A stretch of 64,000 nucleotides of DNA from positions 62,001-126,000 of the forward strand of contig DASREM010000021.1 of NCBI GenBank assembly GCA_035652095.1, given 5' to 3'. The position numbers and the translations under genes were made by a program. The notes below the pieces were generated by a model. The model saw nothing but the letters and a program-made list of their open reading frames with translations. It was not told the origin of the DNA and searched no databases. Positions 51,214 through 58,698 of this stretch are shown in pieces (position 1 is the stretch's first letter; every line of letters starts with the position of its first letter). Source of the stretch: DASREM01 sp035652095. Its GTDB lineage: Bacteria; Acidobacteriota; Terriglobia; Terriglobales; Acidobacteriaceae.

Positions 51214-51851
51214 GCCACACCTGGACCAGCGCGTTTGGGCGTGCCTGCGGAGTTTTGCTCGATGCCATCGTGCGCTGGCTTGCGCTGGCCCGCATCAATC
51301 CCAACGTCCTCACATTTCTGGGATTAGTTGTCAATACCGTTGCCGCCCTGCTCTTCGGTTACGCCAACGGAAACAATCAGGCCCGCATGTTCTTTTATGC
51401 CGGGTTGGTGATCATTGGCTCCGGCTTCTTCGATCTGGTCGATGGCCGCGTGGCGCGCGCCTCCGGTCAGGTCACAAGATTTGGCGGATTTTTTGATTCG
51501 GTCATTGACCGCTACAGCGACGCTTCGCAATTTTTCGGACTGCTTGTTTTCTATGCCCGCGGCGATCGCTTCTTCTATGTCGTGCTGAGCGCGTTCGTGA
51601 TGGTCAGCGCCATCATGGTCAGCTACAGCCGCGCCCGCGCCGAGTCTCTGATCGGTTCCTGCAAAGTCGGGTTCATGGAGCGTCCCGAGCGCCTGGTGCT
51701 CATCATCATCGGAGCTCTGTTTAACCGCATGGCGCCGGTGCTGTGGCTGATCGCCGTGCTCTCGACGATCACCGTGATTCACCGCATCCGCTACACGTGG
51801 ACTCGTACGGAAGGTGTGCCCGTCCCCGCCTCTCCTGGACAAGCTGCATAG
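51210..51851 (+). CDS. CDP-alcohol phosphatidyltransferase
   Basis: A 213-residue integral membrane enzyme that attaches an alcohol headgroup (for example glycerol-phosphate, inositol-phosphate or serine) to a CDP-diacylglycerol-derived lipid. The family signature DGxxARxxxxxxxxGxxxDxxxD is complete (DGRVARASGQVTRFGGFFDS then VIDRYSD). Six hydrophobic segments. The exact headgroup cannot be assigned; phosphatidylinositol-phosphate synthase-like enzymes look similar. Coupled to greA. Confidence 0.9.
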   Translation: MSHTWTSAFGRACGVLLDAIVRWLALARINPNVLTFLGLVVNTVAALLFGYANGNNQARMFFYAGLVIIGSGFFDLVDGRVARASGQVTRFGGFFDSVIDRYSDASQFFGLLVFYARGDRFFYVVLSAFVMVSAIMVSYSRARAESLIGSCKVGFMERPERLVLIIIGALFNRMAPVLWLIAVLSTITVIHRIRYTWTRTEGVPVPASPGQAA

Positions 51852-51897
51852 AGCGCAGTTCCAACTTCGTGATACTTCGTGTCCTTTGTAATTGACC

Positions 51898-51930
51898 CAA
51901 AAGAAAGGCGAGGCCTCTCGAAAGCCTCGC
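51898..51930 (-). terminator. Intrinsic terminator for the His/Asp/Arg-rich protein gene
   Basis: On the minus strand GCGAGGC/GCCTCGC forms a 7-bp stem followed by TTTCTTTT. It lies between the convergent CDP-alcohol phosphatidyltransferase and the minus-strand gene ending at 51957. Confidence 0.7.
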
Positions 51931-51956
51931 ATTTCCAGCCTCTGTCGTTTTCTTAA

Positions 51957-52424
51957 CTAGTCGCGATCGCGGTCGTGATGACGATGCCGGTCGTCCCAGT
52001 CATGATGATTTCGCCGCCAACGGTCGTCGCGATCATGATCGTTACGCCGCCAGCGATCGTCCCAGTCGTGGTCGTTCCGTCGCCAGCGGTCGTCGCGATC
52101 TCGGTGATGACGTCGCCACCATCCGCGGTCGTCGCGATCGTGATCGCCATCCCCGCGATAGCCGTGGTACCAGCCGTTGTTTCCGTAATACGGATTGTAC
52201 CAACCGTTGTTGTAATACCCATGCTCACGGTACCAACGGTCGGTTCGATAATTGCGATCATCGTCCGGGTCCCAACGCCAGTCGGTGCGCACCAGGCGCG
52301 CCCGACTTACGCGGAAATTGACGTCGCGGTTGCTTTCGCTAACGGACTGGCCCCAAGCCACCGAACCCAATCCCACTCCCAGCAGCAACAGCAACATCAA
52401 CCGGCGCATTAAGCTTCCACTCAT
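51957..52424 (-). CDS. Exported Asp/Arg/His/Trp-rich repeat protein
   Basis: A 155-residue protein with a signal peptide (MRRLMLLLLLGVGLGSVAWG) after a short MSGSL. The mature part is first Tyr/Asn/Gly-rich (REHGYYNNGWYNPYYGNNGW) and then made of 11-residue repeats (DDRWRRNDHDW type) to the end. GGGAGGT precedes the ATG at 52424. Such low-complexity, highly charged proteins are often envelope or metal-associated; function unknown. Confidence 0.7.
   Translation of the reverse strand: MSGSLMRRLMLLLLLGVGLGSVAWGQSVSESNRDVNFRVSRARLVRTDWRWDPDDDRNYRTDRWYREHGYYNNGWYNPYYGNNGWYHGYRGDGDHDRDDRGWWRRHHRDRDDRWRRNDHDWDDRWRRNDHDRDDRWRRNHHDWDDRHRHHDRDRD
51960..52094 (-). repeat. 33-bp tandem repeat in the repeat protein gene
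   Basis: Four 11-residue units encode the C-terminus: DDRWRRNDHDW, DDRWRRNDHDR, DDRWRRNHHDW, and a degenerate DDRHRHHDRDR. At DNA level the period is 33 bases. Not a CRISPR: the units are coding, contiguous and without spacers. Confidence 0.8.
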
Positions 52425-52622
52425 GTTTGACCTCCCGATACCGGCCACTCCGATACACGGGCCACTCATTGAGAGATGCAAACCCTGCAATATTGCGGAA
52501 GTTTCGCCCTTCAGGACACACAGGCCGAGAAGAAAACTTGCCAGCGCAGGCAACCAATCGAAAACCGGCCGCCCTCGCAACCGCCAACGACCCTGCTAGA
52601 CTATCCAGTCCATTTCTCCTGG

Positions 52623-53546
52623 GTGAGGAAGAAATTGAAAACCGATCCGGTCCTGGTAGTGCATGGCGGCGCGTGGGCCATGCCCGATCACATGGTGGAA
52701 GCCCATCTGAGCGGAGTACGCAATGCGATAGCCGCCGGCTGGAACGTGCTTTCGCGTGGTGGCTCCGCGGTAGATGCCTGCGAAGAAGCGGTCGTCATCA
52801 TGGAAAACGACGACACCTTCGATGCCGGGCGCGGCAGCTTTCTGAATCGCGACGGCAAGGTGCAACTCGATGCGCTGATCATGGAGGGGGCAACCCTCCG
52901 CGCCGGCGGGGTTGGCGGGGTCGAGCGCATTGCCAATCCCATTCGCGCCGCGCGAAAGATCTTGAGTGAAAGCCAGCATGTTTATTTTGTCGCCGAAGGC
53001 GCCGAGCGTTTCGCAGCCGAGCACGGCATACCCCTCTGCAACAACGAAGACCTGATCATCCCGCGCGAGATCGAGCGCTTGCGAGAATTCCAGAACAGCG
53101 ACGCCGAGCATTCCAATCACATGTTCGCCCCGGAAATTTCCCACGATACTGTCGGGGCGGTGGCCCTCGACCAGGGTGGCAATCTTGCCGCCGCGACCTC
53201 CACAGGAGGCACGCTCAACAAGGCTCCCGGCCGTCTTGGCGATTCTTCACTGATCGGATGTGGCTGCTATGCCGACAATCACACCGCGGCCGCCTCGACT
53301 ACCGGATGGGGCGAGCCGATCATGAAACTGGTGCTCGCCAAGTGGACGACCGACCGTGTGGCCTCGGGCAACGCCCCCGAGTGGGCCGCCGCGGAAGCCA
53401 TCGAGTATCTGAAATCGCGCTTGAACGGACACGGCGGAATCATCCTCCTCGACGCCCGCGGGCGCTTCGGCATATCGCACAACACTCCGCGCATGGCGTG
53501 GGCATTCAAGACGGTCCGGCAGGAAAACTGCGGCGTGGAGCGCTAA
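52623..53546 (+). CDS. Isoaspartyl peptidase/L-asparaginase (Ntn-hydrolase family 2)
   Basis: A 307-residue precursor that self-cleaves into two subunits. N-terminal PVLVVHGGAWAMPDHMVEAH, then GGSAVDACEEAVVIMEND. The autocleavage site with the nucleophile Thr is HDTVGAVALDQGGNLAAATS, and the substrate pocket GRLGDSSLIGCGCYAD. It degrades isoaspartyl dipeptides or asparagine. The start is uncertain: GTG 52623 or TTG 52635 (the latter has GAGGAA upstream); the frame is open to 52476. Confidence 0.92.
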   Translation: MRKKLKTDPVLVVHGGAWAMPDHMVEAHLSGVRNAIAAGWNVLSRGGSAVDACEEAVVIMENDDTFDAGRGSFLNRDGKVQLDALIMEGATLRAGGVGGVERIANPIRAARKILSESQHVYFVAEGAERFAAEHGIPLCNNEDLIIPREIERLREFQNSDAEHSNHMFAPEISHDTVGAVALDQGGNLAAATSTGGTLNKAPGRLGDSSLIGCGCYADNHTAAASTTGWGEPIMKLVLAKWTTDRVASGNAPEWAAAEAIEYLKSRLNGHGGIILLDARGRFGISHNTPRMAWAFKTVRQENCGVER

Positions 53547-53667
53547 GCATCGTAGATAAGGTCTACACACAACTGAGTGCCTGAAAACCTCACACCCGTC
53601 CTTCGCATCCAATTCCGGTTGCAATTGGGGCGTCTCCCAGCGGGGTGCACGCTGGACTTAGCCGGAG

Positions 53668-54585
53668 GTGCTTACGCGCACCAATAAATATTGGGCCTGC
53701 ATGGCCGTTTGTCTTGGCATTTTTCTTGCTTCCGGATGCGGTGGAGGCGGCACGTCTGCTCCCGCACCCAATCCCACACCGCCCCCCAATCCAACCCCGG
53801 CTGCGCAGGTCTCGCATGTGGTCATGGTGGTCGAGGAAAATCACAGCTACAACGAAGTGATTGGCACCTCGGCCATGCCCTATCTCAACAGCCTCGCTTC
53901 CAAATATGGACTGGCCACTCAGTATTTCGCCAATACCCATCCTTCCATCGGAAATTATTTCGAGCTTACCGCCGGGCAGACCATAACCGGCGACGATTCG
54001 TACAGCGCTGCCGTGACTGCCGACAACATTGTCCGGCAACTGCTCGCCGCCAAGAAAACCTGGAAAGGTTACGCCGAGAGCCTGCCCTCGACCGGGTATA
54101 CCGGCGGCGATGTCTATCCCTACAAGCGCGCGCACTTCCCGCTCTCATATTTTTGCGACGTGGTAAACGACAACACGCAAGTCAGCAACCTGGTGCCGTT
54201 CACGCAATTCGCAACCGATCTCGCCAATGATCAGCTTCCGGACTACTCTCTGGTAGTCCCCGATCTTCTGAACGATGCCCATGACGGCACCCTGACCCAG
54301 GCCGACACCTGGCTGCAAACCAATATTGACCCGCTGCTTTCGAATCCCACCTTTCAGCAGAGCGGGTTGCTCATCATTACCTTCGACGAAGGAGACTCCG
54401 CCGATGCAGCCCATGGCGGCGGACACGTCGTAACAGTGTTGGTGGGCCCGAAAGTCAAACCCGGCGTTCAATCCACTACGTTCCACCAGCACCAGGACGC
54501 GCTTGCGCTGGTTTGCAGCACCTTGGGTATTTCGTCGTGCCCGGGACAAGCCGCGGGGGCCAACGACATGGGCGAGTTCTTCTGA
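53668..54585 (+). CDS. Exported phosphoesterase (acid phosphatase/phospholipase C-like) lipoprotein
   Basis: A 305-residue protein with a lipoprotein signal (MAVCLGIFLASGC, Cys of the lipobox at about 24). A Pro-rich linker follows, then an alkaline-phosphatase-superfamily/phosphoesterase domain: HVVMVVEENHSYNEVIGTSA with the metal/nucleophile region, ANTHPSIGNYFELTAGQTIT, and IITFDEGDSADAAHGGGHVV with further metal ligands. It resembles AcpA/phosphoesterase-family members. Predicted start is GTG 53668; an ATG at 53701 would leave a shorter signal. Confidence 0.87.
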   Translation: MLTRTNKYWACMAVCLGIFLASGCGGGGTSAPAPNPTPPPNPTPAAQVSHVVMVVEENHSYNEVIGTSAMPYLNSLASKYGLATQYFANTHPSIGNYFELTAGQTITGDDSYSAAVTADNIVRQLLAAKKTWKGYAESLPSTGYTGGDVYPYKRAHFPLSYFCDVVNDNTQVSNLVPFTQFATDLANDQLPDYSLVVPDLLNDAHDGTLTQADTWLQTNIDPLLSNPTFQQSGLLIITFDEGDSADAAHGGGHVVTVLVGPKVKPGVQSTTFHQHQDALALVCSTLGISSCPGQAAGANDMGEFF

Positions 54586-54638
54586 GCCAGGCGATATAAT
54601 TCGCAGCTTGGGGCAGGCACCTTGTCCCATTCCGTCCT

Positions 54639-55349
54639 ATGACTCATACCTTGCTTGCGCCTGAAAAGGATTTCCGCTGGCGGGCCGGGGAGATCACTCG
54701 CCTGGAAGCCTTCTGCGACGTCGTCTTCGGGTTCGCGATCACGTTGCTCGTCGTTTCCCTCGAAGTTCCCCGCAGCTACTCGGAGCTCATGACAGCGATG
54801 CGGGGATTCCTTCCCTTCGCGGTCTGCTTCGCGCAACTGGTCCTGATCTGGTTTACGCATTACCGGCTCTCTCGCCGCTATGGGCTGCAAGATACTTATA
54901 GTGTTGTGCTCAACGTGGTGCTGTTGTTCGTGGTCTTGTTCTACGTGTATCCGCTGAAATTCCTGTTCACCATGCTTTTTGCCGGCGTTACGCATATTGC
55001 GGAACTCGAGCCGGTGCCCGCACTGGCTGCGTCGGTGCTGATGCGCATTTACGCCGCCGGCTTCGCTTCGGTGTTCGCTCTTTTCGTGCTGATGTATCTC
55101 CACGCCTACCGCTTGCGAGGCGCGCTGCAATTGAATGCCGTCGAAGTCTACGAAACCCTCATCTCGCTCCAGGAAAATCTCGCGCTCATGCTGATCGGCG
55201 TCGGCTCTTTTTTCGTTGCTTTCTGGAGTCCCGCCTGGGCGGGGTGGATGTACGCCGCCACCGGACCATTCTTCTGGATTCACGGCGCGGTGATGGGCCG
55301 GCGCAAGCGCCTGTTGGCCTCGCGCGCGAGCGCCGCTTCCCATTCTTGA
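54639..55349 (+). CDS. TMEM175-like (DUF1211) membrane protein
   Basis: A 236-residue protein with about six hydrophobic helices. The family pore motif region is ITRLEAFCDVVFGFAITLLV, where the usual FSD of bacterial TMEM175 potassium channels reads FCD. Length agrees with single-repeat bacterial members, which tetramerise. Ion selectivity cannot be deduced. TATAAT at 54595-54600 could be its -10 element. Confidence 0.82.
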   Translation: MTHTLLAPEKDFRWRAGEITRLEAFCDVVFGFAITLLVVSLEVPRSYSELMTAMRGFLPFAVCFAQLVLIWFTHYRLSRRYGLQDTYSVVLNVVLLFVVLFYVYPLKFLFTMLFAGVTHIAELEPVPALAASVLMRIYAAGFASVFALFVLMYLHAYRLRGALQLNAVEVYETLISLQENLALMLIGVGSFFVAFWSPAWAGWMYAATGPFFWIHGAVMGRRKRLLASRASAASHS

Positions 55350-55444
55350 GCAAAGCCGGTTGGCTTCAGTTCTAGTATTCTTGACGGTCAGCGCCGTTTC
55401 GAACGGCGCGACATGATCCGTAATTCCTTTGCATGGAGGCACTC

Positions 55445-55666
55445 ATGGACGAAATTCCCTCGCTCACCGCCGGTTCGCGCCGGAACGAAGACATCGCTTT
55501 GGATCTGATGAAGTTTGTCGCGATGACCACCGGCTACGGACGCACAACATCTTCGGGAGTGGGCTTCCAGGGCACAGGCGCCGCCGCCAAGCCAGAAGAC
55601 TACGCCAACCATTTACTCGAACTGTATGGCCGGTGCCTGGGCGCGGTGCGCGGCGCCAAGTCCTAG
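55445..55666 (+). CDS. Small hypothetical protein
   Basis: A 73-residue soluble protein (MDEIPSLTAGSRRNEDIALD and following; later a conserved-looking YANHLLELYGRCLGAV). GGAGGC lies five bases before the ATG at 55445. Mostly helical, with a Gly/Ala/Thr-rich middle. No family recognised. Confidence 0.6.
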   Translation: MDEIPSLTAGSRRNEDIALDLMKFVAMTTGYGRTTSSGVGFQGTGAAAKPEDYANHLLELYGRCLGAVRGAKS

Positions 55667-55799
55667 CGGTTCCGCAGATCTTCGACGCGGTTTCGAGGAC
55701 ACGCTCCGACTGGTTTGCCCGCGAGGGCGCGCCCTAATCAATAAACCCCACTCCCCGCGCCGAGCGAGAGAGTGGGGCCTGGATTTTGGCTAACCAGCC

Positions 55800-56222
55800 T
55801 TAGCGGCGACGTCCGCCCTTCTTCTTGGAAGAGCTTTTCTTCTTGGACGCCTTCTTGCCGCGACCGCCAGCAGCCTTGCGGCTTGCGGACTTCTTCTTCG
55901 CGGCTTTCTTTGCCGGTGCTTTCTTTGCCTTTTTGGCGGCTTTCTTCGCCGGAGCTTTTTTGGCCGGAGCTTTCTTGGCCGGAGCCTTCTTGGCTGCCTT
56001 GCGCGCAGGTTTTGACCCGCCTCCGCTGCCCCCTCCCCCCATCGGGGCTGGTTCGGATTCTGATTCGACCGGTTCCGGCTCGGAGTCGCCGGCGGGCATC
56101 TCGGCTTCTTCTTCCTCTTCTTCTTCCTCGTAGTCTTCTTCTAGCGAGTCTCCATAAGAGCTGCTGTCGCCGTACTCGTCCATGTCGTCATCACGTAAAA
56201 AGAGGGTCTCTTCAAAGGTCAT
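55800..56222 (-). CDS. Histone H1-like protein with acidic N-terminus
   Basis: A 140-residue protein. Residues 1-60 are strongly acidic (a run of eight Glu follows EEDY). A Gly/Ser hinge follows (GGGGSGGGS). The rest is a Lys/Ala/Pro-rich tail (KKAPAKKAPAKKAPAKKAAK) ending in KKGGRRR. The tail is like eukaryotic H1 and bacterial HU-tail/AlgP proteins, so it probably binds DNA or RNA. ATG 56222 follows GGAGGAGAA. Confidence 0.82.
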   Translation of the reverse strand: MTFEETLFLRDDDMDEYGDSSSYGDSLEEDYEEEEEEEEAEMPAGDSEPEPVESESEPAPMGGGGSGGGSKPARKAAKKAPAKKAPAKKAPAKKAAKKAKKAPAKKAAKKKSASRKAAGGRGKKASKKKSSSKKKGGRRR

Positions 56223-56505
56223 TTCTCCTCCAGAATTCCGGCTGCGCTGGGCGCCGGGACGCTGCGCAACGAATGCGCTACGGAAATAAAAAGACAACTA
56301 AATCCTCGTCTTCGTTGAACGGCGCGCGATTATAGCATAGGGAAAATTCGCGATGCAGTAACTTGCAGATGTGCGCATCGGCTTTTTTCCCCGCGCACAA
56401 ACTGTACCGCTTTATCGCTCAGATGCAAACACGAACATCGGGAAAGTGGCTTGCAAGAGGAAGGCCTGGCCCCGTTCCGGAATGAATCTCAAACTGAGCG
56501 GAGGC

Positions 56506-58404
56506 TTACTTTACGTCCCGGATGACCAGGACCATCCCTGGCCGAAGGGTCGCCAGGTTGCCGTTATCGCGGCGCAGGGCGGCCACGGTGGTGTGATGCG
56601 TGCTCGCAATGGAGGTCAAAGTTTCCCCCGGCTGCACTTTGTGGCGCGACGGGATTTTGCCGCTGGCCGTCTGCAACTTCTTTCCTGAGCGCGATTTGGA
56701 AGCCGCCACTACTCTCATCTCGCTGGCATTGGGAGTCACCGGCAGGTGCACATACAAAACCTTGCGTCCCTGTACGCTGTCGCCCTTCAGGTGGTTCCAG
56801 CGGCGGACCATGGCCGACGGTACGCCGAAATTGTCAGCTACGCGCTGCACCGTATCGCCCTTCCGAACCTTGTACCGGGTCGCGACCCGCGAATAGCTCG
56901 CCTGTTCGGTCGCAGGATGCTTGCCGGGAGCAACCGGGATAATGAGCTTGCTGTCAGCCTGAATTTCCTGATCTTCGAGATTGTTGGCCTGCGCAATGGC
57001 TTGCGGGGTAGTGCGATAGGCTCGCGCAATAGACGCCAGCGTGTCTCCCGGAGCCACCTTGTGATACCGCCACCACACCCGCATGTCCGGCGGAATGGAG
57101 TTGATGGCGCTTAGATAACGATCCTTGGTTCCCAGCGGCAGGTGCAGTTCAAACTCATCATTCTTCGGAGTGGTAAGCCGCAGCAGGCTGGGGTTCAGGT
57201 CTTGCAGGTCGCTGGCGGATGCTTCCACACACTCGGCGACCAGGCGAAGGTCCACAGGATAGTTGATCTTTACCGTGTCGTACGGTAACGGCTTTTCGGT
57301 GACGATGTTCTCCAGCCCGTACTGGGCAGGGTTCTTCGCCATGATGGTCACGGCGATAATGATAGGAACGTAGTTGCGAGTCTCCCGCGGGAGCACATCC
57401 CGGCGGTAGAGTTCCCAGAAATCCGCGTAGCCGGTCCGCTTCACCGCCTGCTGCACCGTGCCCGGGCCCGAATTGTAGGCGGCCATCGCGAGATACCAAT
57501 CGCCAAACTGGTTGTAGAGGTCTTTCAGGTGACGGGCAGCCGCCCGCGTTGCTTTCTCCGGATCCTGGCGGTCGTCTACCCACCAACTCCGTTCCAGGCC
57601 GTATCCCTTGGCCCGGCTCGACATGAACTGCCACATGCCTCGCGCGCCCGCGCGCGAGACGGCCAGAGGATGGAACCCGGACTCGGCTTGCGCCAGGTAA
57701 ATCAAATCCTGCGGAACGCCCTCTTCCTTCAGGATCCGCTCGATCATCTCGCGGTAGCGTCCCTGCCGTGCCAGGGCGCGTTCCAGGGTGCCTCGTCCGC
57801 GAGTCGAGAAGTAATTGATATAGCCGGCGACCTGGTCTGTCATCATCAGCGGCAGGTCCGAGTGCGTACTCTTGACCTCGGCCTCGGCCGTCGCCTTGAT
57901 GTTCTGATCCACCGGGTAGGTCACTTCGTTGGCCTCGTCAATCGGCGCCGGTTCCGATTTCTGCTCGCTGAACCCGTCGCCTTCCTGCAGAGCCTGCAAC
58001 TCGAGGCCGTTTACGCCATCCAGTACGCGGTCAAATTCCTTCTGCAGACGATCATCGGAGCGGATTTCCAGCGGGCTGCCCAGCAGCAGGTCGAAAGCTT
58101 TATCGAAACTCTGCTTGGCCGCTTCCAGATGCCCGGCTTTGTAGTTCTGCTGTCCCAGGGAATATTCCGACTCCACTCGCGCGATGAGTTCCGCCACGGG
58201 ATCGGGTTTGGGTTCCGGTTGCGCGGAGGGTACTGGCTTTGGAGATCCCACGGCGACTTTGGGGACCGCCGCCACCGTCATTGCGGGAGCCGCGGCCTGC
58301 CGCGCCGGCAAAAGCGGCGCCGGATGCTGGTTGCTTTGGCAGGCGACGCTCATCAGGCCGGCACAGAGTGGCGCAATGAGACGGTAAACCCTCTTGATCT
58401 CCAT
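56506..58404 (-). CDS. MltD-like lytic transglycosylase with three LysM domains
   Basis: A 632-residue envelope lipoprotein with signal/lipobox ending LMSVAC. After a variable region, the SLT domain (about 235-355) has catalytic Glu in LIYLAQAESGFHPLAVSRAG, plus GMWQFMSSRAKGYGL and WYLAMAAYNSGPGTVQQAVK. Three LysM units follow: VAPGDTLASIARAYRTTPQA, VRKGDTVQRVADNFGVPSAM, and VQPGETLTSIASTHHTTVAA. It cleaves peptidoglycan glycan strands to 1,6-anhydro products; LysM holds it to the wall. Confidence 0.93.
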   Translation of the reverse strand: MEIKRVYRLIAPLCAGLMSVACQSNQHPAPLLPARQAAAPAMTVAAVPKVAVGSPKPVPSAQPEPKPDPVAELIARVESEYSLGQQNYKAGHLEAAKQSFDKAFDLLLGSPLEIRSDDRLQKEFDRVLDGVNGLELQALQEGDGFSEQKSEPAPIDEANEVTYPVDQNIKATAEAEVKSTHSDLPLMMTDQVAGYINYFSTRGRGTLERALARQGRYREMIERILKEEGVPQDLIYLAQAESGFHPLAVSRAGARGMWQFMSSRAKGYGLERSWWVDDRQDPEKATRAAARHLKDLYNQFGDWYLAMAAYNSGPGTVQQAVKRTGYADFWELYRRDVLPRETRNYVPIIIAVTIMAKNPAQYGLENIVTEKPLPYDTVKINYPVDLRLVAECVEASASDLQDLNPSLLRLTTPKNDEFELHLPLGTKDRYLSAINSIPPDMRVWWRYHKVAPGDTLASIARAYRTTPQAIAQANNLEDQEIQADSKLIIPVAPGKHPATEQASYSRVATRYKVRKGDTVQRVADNFGVPSAMVRRWNHLKGDSVQGRKVLYVHLPVTPNASEMRVVAASKSRSGKKLQTASGKIPSRHKVQPGETLTSIASTHHTTVAALRRDNGNLATLRPGMVLVIRDVK

Positions 58405-58698
58405 AAGTATCTAGTACTTACAAACGACCGCGCCGGCTCCCTTCCCAGGGTATAGATAGGAGGATGGTACCCCTCCCGAGTTGGATGGGTCAATTCAGAA
58501 CAGGGTTAGCCCGGGTTACCGAAGGTATGGGCGGGAGGTTACTCGGGGAGCAATCCAGTTTCAAGGTTTCAAGTCTGGAGGTTTCGGCTTGCTGGTCAAT
58601 CTCGCGCGCTCTCCTGCGTTCTCCGCCTACTAGAATCCCGCGTATAATCCTTGCACTCGGTCCTGTTCCAGCAAACGTTTAGATGTGACTCCCCCGAT

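Noticed and set aside
51960..52094. Regular repeats considered as a CRISPR array
   Set aside because: 33-base units are contiguous without spacers and encode an in-frame peptide repeat.
55740..55790. CCCCACTC...GAGTGGGG hairpin between convergent genes as a terminator
   Set aside because: The stem is plausible but the following sequence has no good T-run on either strand.
57529..58455. 308-residue plus-strand frame
   Set aside because: Antisense of the lytic transglycosylase gene.
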